NCBI GenBank assembly: GCA_020975725.1
Contig: QXJR01000026.1
Location: 806,001 to 870,000, forward strand
DNA length: 64,000 nt
Direction of reading: 5' to 3'
Source: Picocystis sp. L7
Taxonomy: Eukaryota > Chlorophyta > Picocystophyceae > Picocystales > Picocystaceae
Below the pieces are notes generated by a model that was not told the DNA's origin, did no database searches, and saw nothing but the letters and a program-made list of their open reading frames with translations. Positions 50,901 through 59,488 of the stretch are shown here, piece after piece. The position numbers were made by a program, and so were the translations under genes. The number at the start of each line of letters is the position of its first letter. The stretch's first letter is position 1.

Positions 50901-53900
50901 GGTGGAGCGCTACAAAGCACGCCTGTGCGTGCGTGGCTTCGAGCAGCGTGCAGGAGTGGATTTCCACGAGGTGTTTGCCCCCACCTCGGGCAAAGTGGCC
51001 CAAAGGGCCTTTCTTACCTATGCAGCCCTGGTTAACTACGAGGTTCAGCAAGTCGATATTAAGACTGCTTTCCTCAACGCTGAACTGAATGAAGACATCT
51101 ATTTGCAGATTCCAGAAGGATTGAAGGGGAGCATGAAGACAACAGGTGAAGAGGAACACGTATTGAAGCTGGAGAAATCCCTTTATGGGCTGAAGCAAGC
51201 TCCCAGAATGTGGCACCAGCACTTAACTCAGACACTTAAGTCTGAACTTGGGTTTGTGTGCAATCCTGTGGATGAAACCATCCTCAAATGCACACATCAA
51301 GACACTGGAAAAGAATGCCTCATTCTGATCTATGTGGATGACCTGCTGATTGCAGCAGAAGATCTCAATACAACACAGATGGTGATTGAGTCCATTTGCA
51401 GAAAATACGATGCCCGGGACCTCGGACCGGCATCGTTCTTTTGTGGAATGGTCATCCAGAGAAACAGAGAAAAGAGGTTAATATACCTCTCTGAACAAGA
51501 AAAGGTAAAAAATTTGATCCATCAGTTTAATATGGACAGCTCCAGGACAAGGAAGACTCCCTTGGAACTACTTACCGGTGCACCTACTCCCACCAGCCAC
51601 CTACGAGTATTTGGGTGCGAGGCATGGGTGCTCATCCCCGAGGCAAAACGATCGAGCAAATTTGGAGCCAGGTCAGTACCAGGCATATTCATCGGTTATC
51701 AAAACAATTCAACTTACCGTGTCCTGGTGGATGACAAAGTTGTCACCAGCAGGAATGTTTCCTTCGTTGAAAACAAACTTCCGGTCAGTAAGCAAACATC
51801 AGATTCGCAACCCGAAGTTGTCGCAGATTTGCTAGCCGAACCACCACAATTCTCCATGGAATCTGAAGGGTCTCACCATGAAAGTGAAGACCACCATCTG
51901 ATCTCAAGGAGGGCAGTTCAGCCAAGCTCTGCAGGCGTGCCGCTGTCACAACGAAAATCTGACTGGCCTGCCATCGAGAATTCTGCAGCTACCACACCTG
52001 CAGCCCACCGAAAACCAGCATCACCTGACAGCAGACAGCAGTCCATGATGTCAAGAGATGAGGGAGCAACTCATGCTGCTCAAGTGACTCCCTCACCTCT
52101 TCCGGACACGGTGTATTTCCCTGTGGCTCCAACAAATTCAGCAGCAAGTCCAGCAGTTCCAGTAGCAAATCCAGCAAGTCCAACAGCAAATCCAGCAAGT
52201 CCAGCAGCAAATCCAGCAAGTCCAGCAAATCCAGCAAGTCCAGCAGCAAGTCCAGCTCCAGCAAATCCCGCAAGTCCAGCAGCAAATCCAGCTCCAGCAA
52301 ATCCAGCCATGGTAGAGGGAGAGGCACCAACAGCCATCTCCCATCCATACAACCTGCGCTCACGCGGAAATAAAGCCTTGGAAGCGGCAGCAACGCGTCA
52401 GTGGGAGATCAGCAACGATTTCTCAGGCTACGCTCGCGCCATGGCTCGCCCAGACGCCGAACTATGGCGGGAGGCCATCACCGACGAACTCACCTCGTTG
52501 GCCAAGAACGGCACTTGGCGTCTCGTTCCACTTCCTCCTGGTCGCACCCCCTTGACCACCACGTGGGTGTTCAAGGTGAAGACCGACGGCGACGGTCAGG
52601 TGGAGCGCTACAAAGCACGCCTGTGCGTGCGTGGCTTCGAGCAGCGTGCAGGAGTGGATTTCCACGAGGTGTTTGCCCCCACCTCGGGCAAAGTGGCCCA
52701 AAGGGCCTTTCTTACCTATGCAGCCCTGGTTAACTACGAGGTTCAGCAAGTCGATATTAAGACTGCTTTCCTCAACGCTGAACTGAATGAAGACATCTAT
52801 TTGCAGATTCTAGAAGGATTGAAGGGGAGCATGAAGACAACAGGTGAAGAGGAACACGTATTGAAGCTGGAGAAATCCCTTTATGGGCTGAAGCAAGCTC
52901 CCAGAATGTGGCACCAGCACTTAACTCAGACACTTAAGTCTGAACTTGGGTTTGTGTGCAATCCTGTGGATGAAACCATCCTCAAATGCACACATCAAGA
53001 CACTGGAAAAGAATGCCTCATTCTGATCTATGTGGATGACCTGCTGATTGCAGCAGAAGATCTCAATACAACACAGATGGTGATTGAGTCCATTTGCAGA
53101 AAATACGATGCCCGGGACCTCGGACCGGCATCGTTCTTTTGTGGAATGGTCATCCAGAGAAACAGAGAAAAGAGGTTAATATACCTCTCTGAACAAGAAA
53201 AGGTAAAAAATTTGATCCATCAGTTTAATATGGACAGCTCCAGGACAAGGAAGACTCCCTTGGAACTACTTACCGGTGCACCTACTCCCACCAGCCACCT
53301 ACGAGTATTTGGGTGCGAGGCATGGGTGCTCATCCCCGAGGCAAAACGATCGAGCAAATTTGGAGCCAGGTCAGTACCAGGCATATTCATCGGTTATCAA
53401 AACAATTCAACTTACCGTGTCCTGGTGGATGACAAAGTTGTCACCAGCAGGAATGTTTCCTTCGTTGAAAACAAACTTCCGGTCAGTAAGCAAACATCAG
53501 ATTCGCAACCCGAAGTTGTCGCAGATTTGCTAGCCGAACCACCACAATTCTCCATGGAATCTGAAGGGTCTCACCATGAAAGTGAAGACCACCATCTGAT
53601 CTCAAGGAGGGCAGTTCAGCCAAGCTCTGCAGGCGTGCCGCTGTCACAACGAAAATCTGACTGGCCTGCCATCGAGAATTCTGCAGCTACCACACCTGCA
53701 GCCCACCGAAAACCAGCATCACCTGACAGCAGACAGCAGTCCATGATGTCAAGAGATGAGGGAGCAACTCATGCTGCTCAAGTGACTCCCTCACCTCTTC
53801 CGGACACGGTGTATTTCCCTGTGGCTCCAACAAATTCAGCAGCAAGTCCAGCAGTTCCAGTAGCAAATCCAGCAAGTCCAACAGCAAATCCAGCAAGTCC

Positions 53901-55746
53901 AGCAGCAAATCCAGCAAGTCCAGCAAATCCAGCAAGTCCAGCAGCAAGTCCAGCTCCAGCAAATCCCGCAAGTCCAGCAGCAAATCCAGCTCCAGCAAAT
54001 CCAGCCATGGTAGAGGGAGAGGCACCAACAGCCATCTCCCATCCATACAACCTGCGCTCACGCGGAAATAAAGCCTTGGAAGCGGCAGCAACGCGTCAGT
54101 GGGAGATCAGCAACGATTTCTCAGGCTACGCTCGCGCCATGGCTCGCCCAGACGCCGAACTATGGCGGGAGGCCATCACCGACGAACTCACCTCGTTGGC
54201 CAAGAACGGCACTTGGCGTCTCGTTCCACTTCCTCCTGGTCGCACCCCCTTGACCACCACGTGGGTGTTCAAGGTGAAGACCGACGGCGACGGTCAGGTG
54301 GAGCGCTACAAAGCACGCCTGTGCGTGCGTGGCTTCGAGCAGCGTGCAGGAGTGGATTTCCACGAGGTGTTTGCCCCCACCTCGGGCAAAGTGGCCCAAA
54401 GGGCCTTTCTTACCTATGCAGCCCTGGTTAACTACGAGGTTCAGCAAGTCGATATTAAGACTGCTTTCCTCAACGCTGAACTGAATGAAGACATCTATTT
54501 GCAGATTCCAGAAGGATTGAAGGGGAGCATGAAGACAACAGGTGAAGAGGAACACGTATTGAAGCTGGAGAAATCCCTTTATGGGCTGAAGCAAGCTCCC
54601 AGAATGTGGCACCAGCACTTAACTCAGACACTTAAGTCTGAACTTGGGTTTGTGTGCAATCCTGTGGATGAAACCATCCTCAAATGCACACATCAAGACA
54701 CTGGAAAAGAATGCCTCATTCTGATCTATGTGGATGACCTGCTGATTGCAGCAGAAGATCTCAATACAACACAGATGGTGATTGAGTCCATTTGCAGAAA
54801 ATACGATGCCCGGGACCTCGGACCGGCATCGTTCTTTTGTGGAATGGTCATCCAGAGAAACAGAGAAAAGAGGTTAATATACCTCTCTGAACAAGAAAAG
54901 GTAAAAAATTTGATCCATCAGTTTAATATGGACAGCTCCAGGACAAGGAAGACTCCCCTGGACTTTACCTTGACCAAAGGGGAAGAGGAGGAATCATGCC
55001 AGACTAAACCCTACCAGGTTTTAGTGGGCACTCTGCTGTATCTGTCCACTACTACACGCCCAGACCTGTGCCAAGCAGCCTCACAACTCTCCAGGTTCAT
55101 GACTGACCCCAAAAACAGCCATTGGGAAGCAGCCAAGAATGTACTGAAGTACCTAAAGGAGACAGTTAACTATGGACTGTGCCTGGGGAACAGGATCGAT
55201 GTCTCGCAGAAAGAACTCGATCAAGAAATCGATATGTTTACACTTACAGGCTACTGTGATGCAGATTATGCCACAGACAAAGTGACCAGGAAATCGAGAA
55301 CAGGATATGTATTCCTGCTCAGTGGGAGCCTTATTTCATGGCAAAGCAAACTCCAAGCAACTGTGTCAACCTCCACTGCAGAGGCTGAATATCAAGCGGC
55401 ATCGAGTGCCGTCAAGGAGGGACTTTGGCTCAAGAACCTGCTGACTGACTTAACTTCTGGTGCAGTTAAGCAACAGATCAAAATGTTTTGTGACAACCAA
55501 GCCTGTATCAAGATTGCACAGAGCTCAGGGTCCATGGTCAGGACCAAGCACATTGATGTGGCACACCACTTTGTCCGGGAGCGAGTGCTCTTTGGGGAAG
55601 TGAACTTCCAGTATTGTGACACATCCAAAATGCTTGCTGGTTTTCTGACAAAACCCAGTAACGTCCAGCCTTTCTGGAAATGCATCACAGGAATTGGAGT
55701 CATGAGCTCTCCAGGTTGGTGCACCTCTGTGCAGCCCACAGAATGA
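47968..55746 (+). CDS. Copia gag-pol polyprotein (with triplicated segment)
   Basis: A 2,592-codon open frame. Gag part with CX2CX4HX4C knuckle (CSFCKKYGHVVKNC, about 48.63 kb). Protease with WIIDSGASFHMTGD (about 48.9 kb). GAG-pre-integrase HERLGHPSEPRMK with CEACIQAKQ (about 49.26-49.35 kb). Integrase core from about 49.4 kb (VYMDLVGPMPE, AIRTDLGTEF, NAAERLHRTL). Reverse transcriptase with IYVDDLLIA, once per tandem copy. RNase H near the end (GYCDADYATDKVTRKSRTGY, STAEAEYQAAS). Each tandem copy also carries a low-complexity NPASP/APANP stretch encoded by a short in-frame minisatellite. Confidence 0.92.
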   Translation: MAAQSAIENLDRDGVPELNPTNWPSWSFKMMNCLEILDLWEYVEEEPHMLVDEGGNLTTESQELAKMVRKARSRILMSVSSRYRGVLKHCTTAKQVWDKLECFYKDRSQSRLTHLKRAFNNVMMEQGEDVDNYINRVANLVDELNENGAEISEVATCTAIVAGLPPSYKHLMHILDNQTCTFTIESVRNSILRFDATESLGKGLSAVTLSDQRPKPKKFCSFCKKYGHVVKNCWTARSIKKRELQEATADQQTTCKGDGAVDDTDGEHALSFMAIAVRTPTMQSRFPHVLGKPLIQQSSRAFTASTAQLDTWIIDSGASFHMTGDPDILEPSSIEHKCIPVTCAEGSELTSQLRGNALIHASDGTQVRLTNVYYIPGFKHNLFSVNAATSNGAQVVFTQGACRIVSASGTIEAPLTRDRVYALVVTARRWHERLGHPSEPRMKLLGLPHKLDGACEACIQAKQTARPYHPSEYNLEPLDLVYMDLVGPMPETMAGQQYYLSMYDQSTKTSQVFLLPNKNHTARAVMEGISTFEKIAKAGCKVKAIRTDLGTEFITKELQTYLQDRGIVHETTAGYTPQQNAAERLHRTLNDSARAMLIHAKLPEKFWGEAVRCANYLRNRTPVSLSANGKTPLELLTGAPTPTSHLRVFGCEAWVLIPEAKRSSKFGARSVPGIFIGYQNNSTYRVLVDDKVVTSRNVSFVENKLPVSKQTSDSQPEVVADLLAEPPQFSMESEGSHHESEDHHLISRRAVQPSSAGVPLSQRKSDWPAIENSAATTPAAHRKPASPDSRQQSMMSRDEGATHAAQVTPSPLPDTVYFPVAPTNSAASPAVPVANPASPTANPASPAANPASPANPASPAASPAPANPASPAANPAPANPAMVEGEAPTAISHPYNLRSRGNKALEAAATRQWEISNDFSGYARAMARPDAELWREAITDELTSLAKNGTWRLVPLPPGRTPLTTTWVFKVKTDGDGQVERYKARLCVRGFEQRAGVDFHEVFAPTSGKVAQRAFLTYAALVNYEVQQVDIKTAFLNAELNEDIYLQIPEGLKGSMKTTGEEEHVLKLEKSLYGLKQAPRMWHQHLTQTLKSELGFVCNPVDETILKCTHQDTGKECLILIYVDDLLIAAEDLNTTQMVIESICRKYDARDLGPASFFCGMVIQRNREKRLIYLSEQEKVKNLIHQFNMDSSRTRKTPLELLTGAPTPTSHLRVFGCEAWVLIPEAKRSSKFGARSVPGIFIGYQNNSTYRVLVDDKVVTSRNVSFVENKLPVSKQTSDSQPEVVADLLAEPPQFSMESEGSHHESEDHHLISRRAVQPSSAGVPLSQRKSDWPAIENSAATTPAAHRKPASPDSRQQSMMSRDEGATHAAQVTPSPLPDTVYFPVAPTNSAASPAVPVANPASPTANPASPAANPASPANPASPAASPAPANPASPAANPAPANPAMVEGEAPTAISHPYNLRSRGNKALEAAATRQWEISNDFSGYARAMARPDAELWREAITDELTSLAKNGTWRLVPLPPGRTPLTTTWVFKVKTDGDGQVERYKARLCVRGFEQRAGVDFHEVFAPTSGKVAQRAFLTYAALVNYEVQQVDIKTAFLNAELNEDIYLQILEGLKGSMKTTGEEEHVLKLEKSLYGLKQAPRMWHQHLTQTLKSELGFVCNPVDETILKCTHQDTGKECLILIYVDDLLIAAEDLNTTQMVIESICRKYDARDLGPASFFCGMVIQRNREKRLIYLSEQEKVKNLIHQFNMDSSRTRKTPLELLTGAPTPTSHLRVFGCEAWVLIPEAKRSSKFGARSVPGIFIGYQNNSTYRVLVDDKVVTSRNVSFVENKLPVSKQTSDSQPEVVADLLAEPPQFSMESEGSHHESEDHHLISRRAVQPSSAGVPLSQRKSDWPAIENSAATTPAAHRKPASPDSRQQSMMSRDEGATHAAQVTPSPLPDTVYFPVAPTNSAASPAVPVANPASPTANPASPAANPASPANPASPAASPAPANPASPAANPAPANPAMVEGEAPTAISHPYNLRSRGNKALEAAATRQWEISNDFSGYARAMARPDAELWREAITDELTSLAKNGTWRLVPLPPGRTPLTTTWVFKVKTDGDGQVERYKARLCVRGFEQRAGVDFHEVFAPTSGKVAQRAFLTYAALVNYEVQQVDIKTAFLNAELNEDIYLQIPEGLKGSMKTTGEEEHVLKLEKSLYGLKQAPRMWHQHLTQTLKSELGFVCNPVDETILKCTHQDTGKECLILIYVDDLLIAAEDLNTTQMVIESICRKYDARDLGPASFFCGMVIQRNREKRLIYLSEQEKVKNLIHQFNMDSSRTRKTPLDFTLTKGEEEESCQTKPYQVLVGTLLYLSTTTRPDLCQAASQLSRFMTDPKNSHWEAAKNVLKYLKETVNYGLCLGNRIDVSQKELDQEIDMFTLTGYCDADYATDKVTRKSRTGYVFLLSGSLISWQSKLQATVSTSTAEAEYQAASSAVKEGLWLKNLLTDLTSGAVKQQIKMFCDNQACIKIAQSSGSMVRTKHIDVAHHFVRERVLFGEVNFQYCDTSKMLAGFLTKPSNVQPFWKCITGIGVMSSPGWCTSVQPTE
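49853..54946 (+). repeat. Three tandem copies of a 1,698-bp segment inside the copia polyprotein
   Basis: Units 49853-51550, 51551-53248 and 53249-54946 are almost identical; one C/T difference was seen (in unit two). The unit is 566 codons, so the frame is preserved. It spans the distal integrase, the NPASP linker and most of the reverse transcriptase. The 11-bp sequence GGAAGACTCCC occurs at each junction and again at 54947-54957, which points to unequal exchange or replication slippage at this short homology. Confidence 0.95.
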
Positions 55747-55759
55747 CCCTGAGTGGGAG

Positions 55760-56078
55760 TATTGAGAGACCTGGGTCCAGGGATCCCTCTGTGGGAGTTT
55801 CTTCTCTATTGGGAGAAGAAACTCTATCGTGCAGGCAGGCAGGGACGACGGTCCCGAACGGACCGGCTGGTGCCGGACTCTCGATAGGTCGCACGAATGC
55901 GACCTCGGATACTTAACATGCATGAGTTAATAGATCGATTACACGCTCAAAAGCCGCCACCAAGCACCCCCGCCATCAAGACGCTCGTCCATTGGATCCA
56001 TCGGCCGAACTCTGTCGGTTCAGACCGACCCACCAGCCCAAGGGAATCCTCACTCCATTGAGGATCATCTGTTTTTTA
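55760..56078 (+). repeat. 3' LTR of the copia element
   Basis: 319 bp, matched to 47596-47914. Followed by the TTCTT target duplication. Confidence 0.93.
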
Positions 56079-56282
56079 TTCTTCCCTCTTCGTTAGAAGG
56101 AAGAGAAGGGAGATTAAGAAAGGGGGTTCGATTCGTCCTTGGGTTCGAACCCGAGCGAGGTCGACCCGACACCGAGGCAACGTGGTGGAAGGAGGCGCAC
56201 GTGCATCGCGGCTTCGGGAGGCTTGGTTTGGATCTTTCACGGGCACGTCCTTCGGCTTCCATCAGGGATTCGGTTCGCGGCG

Positions 56283-56816
56283 ATGGCGTTGGCGACCAAG
56301 GGTCGGTTTGGTTTCCTCCGTCCTTTGGACTGGGTGTTGGTGGTGTTTTTGGCGTCGCACGTTCCGGTGACGTTGTTTTTCGACGCTCAGATCGTGCTTC
56401 CTCGTTCTTGGTTTCCGCCCATGCTACAGGACCTGGTGGTTCATTACTTGTCTTGGTTCAACGATCCATTGGTGGGTGCACCTGCGGTTTGGTTCCGTTC
56501 CTTGGTGTGGTGCGAGCTCCTCTTCCAGCTCCCGTTTTTCATCTGGGGCACCTACGCCATGCTTTTCCGACGCGTTGGTTTCCGCCTGCCTGCCCTTGCG
56601 TACGCCATCCACGTGTTGACCACCATGGTTCCGATCCTCGTGGCTTTGATCACGGTCCAGGACGGTCCATGGGGTCCCATCACGCCTGGACAGCGCCTTT
56701 TCCTGGTCCTCCTGTACCTGCCCTACGCCTTGCTGCCCGCCCTCCTCGGCGCACGTGCCCTCTCCTTCCCCTCCCCCCTCCCTCCACCCACCCCCAAAAC
56801 CCGCAAGCACCGCTGA
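56283..56816 (+). CDS. TMEM97: Sigma-2 receptor / TMEM97-type EXPERA-domain protein
   Basis: Four-helix ER membrane protein of the EXPERA family, implicated in sterol transport and homeostasis. A single exon of 177 residues. TM1 (LDWVLVVFLASHVPVTLFFD) leads into AQIVLPRSWFP. The two family Asp residues are in TLFFDAQ and WFNDPL. Then come WFRSLVWCELLFQLPFFIWG, the third span LAYAIHVLTTMVPILVALI, and a final LFLVLLYLPYALLPALL. The C-terminus ends in Pro-rich sequence and a basic tail, KTRKHR, possibly an ER-retention-like signal. The Met at 56283 is the first in register with the EXPERA start. The copia 3' LTR lies ~205 bp upstream and may affect expression. Confidence 0.93.
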   Translation: MALATKGRFGFLRPLDWVLVVFLASHVPVTLFFDAQIVLPRSWFPPMLQDLVVHYLSWFNDPLVGAPAVWFRSLVWCELLFQLPFFIWGTYAMLFRRVGFRLPALAYAIHVLTTMVPILVALITVQDGPWGPITPGQRLFLVLLYLPYALLPALLGARALSFPSPLPPPTPKTRKHR

Positions 56817-56855
56817 GGAACCCCCCTCCCCCACAGACCATCCCACAGCAACTCC

Positions 56856-57199
56856 CAGAGAGAGAGACTCGCCGACAGGGGGAGGCTGGCAGACAGGGGG
56901 AGACTAGCAGACAGGGGGAGACTCGCAGACAGCACCAGAGGGAGAGACTGGCAGACAGGGGGAGACTAGCAGACAGCACCAGAGGGAGAGACTGGCAGAC
57001 AGGGGGAGACTCGCAGACAGCACCAGAGGGAGAGACTGGCAGACAGAGGGAGACTGGCAGACAGAGGGAGACTAGCAGAGAGAGGGAGACTAGCAGAGGG
57101 AGACTGGCAGAGAGTAGCATAGGGAGAGACTAGCAGAGAGTAGCAGAGGGGGAGACTGGCAGAGAGAGGGAGACTGGCAGAGAGAGGGAGACTAGCAGA
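56856..57199. repeat. Minisatellite of GGGAGACTGGCAGACAG-type units
   Basis: About 340 bp of degenerate 17-21 bp units (GGGAGACT-R-GCAGACAG and variants with CACCAGAG spacers) fill the space between the convergent 3' ends of TMEM97 and the MnmM-like gene. Higher-order units of about 50 bp that end in CAGCACCAGAGGGAGAGACT recur three to four times. Strongly purine-rich on the plus strand. Confidence 0.9.
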
Positions 57200-57285
57200 G
57201 AGGGAGTGGGAGTGGCCGAGGTCGGTTTGAGCTGCATCAGGAGCGGTGTCCTTCGGTGCGGGTGTAGATTTTGTGTATTGCGACT

Positions 57286-57951
57286 TCACCTGTCCACCTG
57301 CTCGCGCCTTCCCACGTGCTTGACGGCCACGTACGTGCGTGGTGCATCCACGCGATTGGCGAACCGCCACCCACCCGTGGTCCAAACCATGGCGTCACGC
57401 GCCTCCATCCACTCGCGAACCGCCACGTCCTCCGCTGCACCGCCTTCATGGCCCACGTACGTCGTGATCACGACGGCGCCGCCTTCCACCAGCATGTCCT
57501 GCGAAGCTTCCAAGGCCTTGCACGTGGTGCTGGCCGAAGTGCAACCGTCCTCCTTCGCACCTGGCAGGTAGCCCAAGTTGAAGAGCACCAGACGCACGCC
57601 GACGCCAGACACGTCCACGTGGTGCGCCATCTCGGCGTGATCCGCGTGGTGCAAGTGGACGTGGCGCAGCTGCACGTCGTCGAGGTGCTCGCGAAGGAGC
57701 GCCTGGGTGCTGGACAGCGCCTGTGGGTGCACGTCCAAGGCGTGGACGCGTCCCATGCGGTCCGGATGGAGCACGAGGCGGGCCAACACCAAGGCGTCGC
57801 GACCGCGTCCACACGTCGCGTCCACCGCCACGTCGCCTGGACGCAAGAAAGAAGACGCCAGGAGGTGGACCAAAGACGTGGTGCGAAGCGGTGGAGGCGT
57901 GGAGCTGCCCAGGACCGCCGAACAAGCCGCACGACAAGCACGAGGCGCCAT
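57286..57951 (-). CDS. MnmM/YtqB-like SAM-dependent tRNA methyltransferase (rRNA_methylase family)
   Basis: A class I methyltransferase domain with DVAVDATCGRGRDALVLARL (motif I), a SAM-binding acidic residue in VHALDVHPQAL, and VRLVLFNLGYLPGAKEDGCT, the hallmark NLGYLPG box of the PF06962 family. It also has GGAVVITTYVGHEGGAAED. Bacterial members (MnmM) methylate the wobble uridine of certain tRNAs. Plant homologues are plastid-linked. About 221 residues from the Met at 57951, whose first ~25 residues (MAPRACRAACSAVLG) could be a short transit peptide. The 5' end overlaps, in antisense, the start of the divergent DUF1995 gene. The 3' end faces the minisatellite. Confidence 0.85.
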   Translation of the reverse strand: MAPRACRAACSAVLGSSTPPPLRTTSLVHLLASSFLRPGDVAVDATCGRGRDALVLARLVLHPDRMGRVHALDVHPQALSSTQALLREHLDDVQLRHVHLHHADHAEMAHHVDVSGVGVRLVLFNLGYLPGAKEDGCTSASTTCKALEASQDMLVEGGAVVITTYVGHEGGAAEDVAVREWMEARDAMVWTTGGWRFANRVDAPRTYVAVKHVGRREQVDR

Positions 57952-59488
57952 GCGAAGGGCCCTCCAAGACGGACACGTGCGCCAATGCGTGTCCTTCCTG
58001 CTGCCCGTGGGACAGAGGAAAGAACGGTACGACGCCATCGATCCAACAGACGCCTTCGAAGCCAGCGAACAAGACGAGTTCCGGGCCGCAGAACGGATGG
58101 CCAAGCGCATGCTGCAAGGCGAAGACCCACAACTGAGCGAGACGGACGAAGGACAACCCGATCGAAGCAATGGAAAACAAGAGGACGAGGAAACGAACAG
58201 CTGGGAGGATCAAGGGAAGGAAACGGTGCTCTCCAGGAGGCTGGACGTGGCGTCCAGCGAACCCGTCGGATTGCTGTATTCCAAGAGGTACAAAGTCATC
58301 GCTTGCGTGTTCCCCAACGCGGAGACCTTGAGGGAATTGAGGGCGCTGGATGCAGATGAATCCAGACCCTTGGTTATCGTCAACCCGCAGTGGAACACCT
58401 CCGGCAACATCGTCTCCGACTTCGGCGTGGGACCGTGGAAAAAAAGGGCGGAGGAATTCATCCAAACCTTCCACACCGTCTACGCCCTGTACGAGGTGCG
58501 GGTGGGAGCGCCCGCGAGTGTAGACCTGCGCGTGAGGGCCAGAGGAGGGGTGGTACGCGTGCTCATGGCTTACCCAGGAAAGTGGCAGGTCTACCTCATG
58601 GAAAACAACGGACCCCGATGCATCGCCAGCATGGAAAAAAAACCAGAGTACAGGGACCTGGAAAGCCTGCTCCAGCTCTACAAACTCAGTGGTGTCTCCG
58701 ATCGGCTCTCCATGCAAGGAACCATGCTTGGCAACCTCACTATCGAGTTGCTTGATGGGGCAGGTGGAGTGCCCAAGTACACGGACCAGGAGATCGAGGG
58801 CATGGACAAAAAACTGCTGTTTGCAGCATTGAAGATGTACGGGGTTCCCAGCTCGGGAAGGATGTCCAAGCTCAGGAGCAGGCTCAAAGAGGTGCAGGAT
58901 GACACAAGCCCTCAGGAATCCAGGAGGAGAAAAGGCAAGGAGGCCCTGCGATCCCCTCGGAAGTGGCTGACCACCAATGGAGATTTGTATGCGGAACCCG
59001 CCCTGGGGGATTTTGGAGCCCCGAGCTTGGAATCCTGGGAAGAAAGGAGCCTGGACGAAGAAGACCGCTGGCCCGCTGAATCGGTGAACGAGGTTGACGG
59101 GGATACTCCTAGCAGCCTCTGGAGGCCGTACGAGAAGCGCGGAGCACCGGGCATCAGCACAAGCACAGAGCATCGAGCAAAGATATCCGCTGCTCTCAAG
59201 GGTCGAAGGAGAGGGGATATCAGCAGCGAGCACAAGCACAAAATCTCCATTGCAGCAAGGAAATACAAGGAAGAAAAAGGGGTCTGGGGCAGTCGCAAGG
59301 GAAAGCTCAAGCGCTGCACCTACTGCGGGGAGGCTGGCCACAACAGACGGAGCTGCCCCAAGCTGAAGGGCCTGCAGGAGCCCCAAGCGAAATCAAGCAA
59401 CAAACGGTGCAGTGTGTGCGGGGAGGTCGGACACAATAGGAGGACGTGTCCCCAAGTTTTGAACCAACAGGTGGAGCAGTACGAGTGA
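57950..59488 (+). CDS. DUF1995 protein with SAP-like, NUMOD3-like and two zinc-knuckle motifs
   Basis: 512 residues from the Met at 57950. The frame and the DUF1995 resemblance both extend further upstream (ELPRTAEQAARQARGAMRRA from ~57.90 kb), so the true start or a first exon lies upstream, within the antisense of the MnmM-like gene. Domains in order: DUF1995 (CVSFLLPVGQRKERYDA, RPLVIVNPQWNTSGNIVSDF, VYALYEVRV, residues ~1-250), a SAP-like helix pair (MDKKLLFAALKMYGVPSSGR), two NUMOD3-like motifs (HRAKISAALKGRR; HKHKISIAARKYK), and two CCHC knuckles (CTYCGEAGHNRRSC and CSVCGEVGHNRRTC). DUF1995 proteins are mainly plastid. The nucleic-acid-binding C-terminus suggests a plastid RNA/DNA role, which is inference. 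Confidence 0.8.
   Translation: MRRALQDGHVRQCVSFLLPVGQRKERYDAIDPTDAFEASEQDEFRAAERMAKRMLQGEDPQLSETDEGQPDRSNGKQEDEETNSWEDQGKETVLSRRLDVASSEPVGLLYSKRYKVIACVFPNAETLRELRALDADESRPLVIVNPQWNTSGNIVSDFGVGPWKKRAEEFIQTFHTVYALYEVRVGAPASVDLRVRARGGVVRVLMAYPGKWQVYLMENNGPRCIASMEKKPEYRDLESLLQLYKLSGVSDRLSMQGTMLGNLTIELLDGAGGVPKYTDQEIEGMDKKLLFAALKMYGVPSSGRMSKLRSRLKEVQDDTSPQESRRRKGKEALRSPRKWLTTNGDLYAEPALGDFGAPSLESWEERSLDEEDRWPAESVNEVDGDTPSSLWRPYEKRGAPGISTSTEHRAKISAALKGRRRGDISSEHKHKISIAARKYKEEKGVWGSRKGKLKRCTYCGEAGHNRRSCPKLKGLQEPQAKSSNKRCSVCGEVGHNRRTCPQVLNQQVEQYE

Larger units (their letters stand above)
47596..56078 (+). mobile_element. Ty1/copia LTR retrotransposon with an internal 1,698-bp segment in three tandem copies
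   Basis: Two 319-bp LTRs (47596-47914 and 55760-56078) differ by about one base. TTCTT directly flanks both outer ends (47591-47595 and 56079-56083), a 5-bp target duplication. LTR ends are TATTG...TTTTTA rather than the usual TG...CA. A purine tract GAGTGGGAG precedes the 3' LTR. One long open frame (47968-55746) covers gag, protease, integrase, reverse transcriptase and RNase H in the copia order. The frame looks whole, but part of it is triplicated. Very recent insertion is implied by the near-identical LTRs. The element lies between PLPBP and TMEM97, ending about 205 bp before the TMEM97 start. Confidence 0.95.

Noticed and set aside
56126-56156. GGGTTCGAACCCGAG resembling a tRNA B box
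   Set aside because: Simple TTCGAA palindrome; stem and loop lengths do not fit a T arm and no tRNA halves are nearby.
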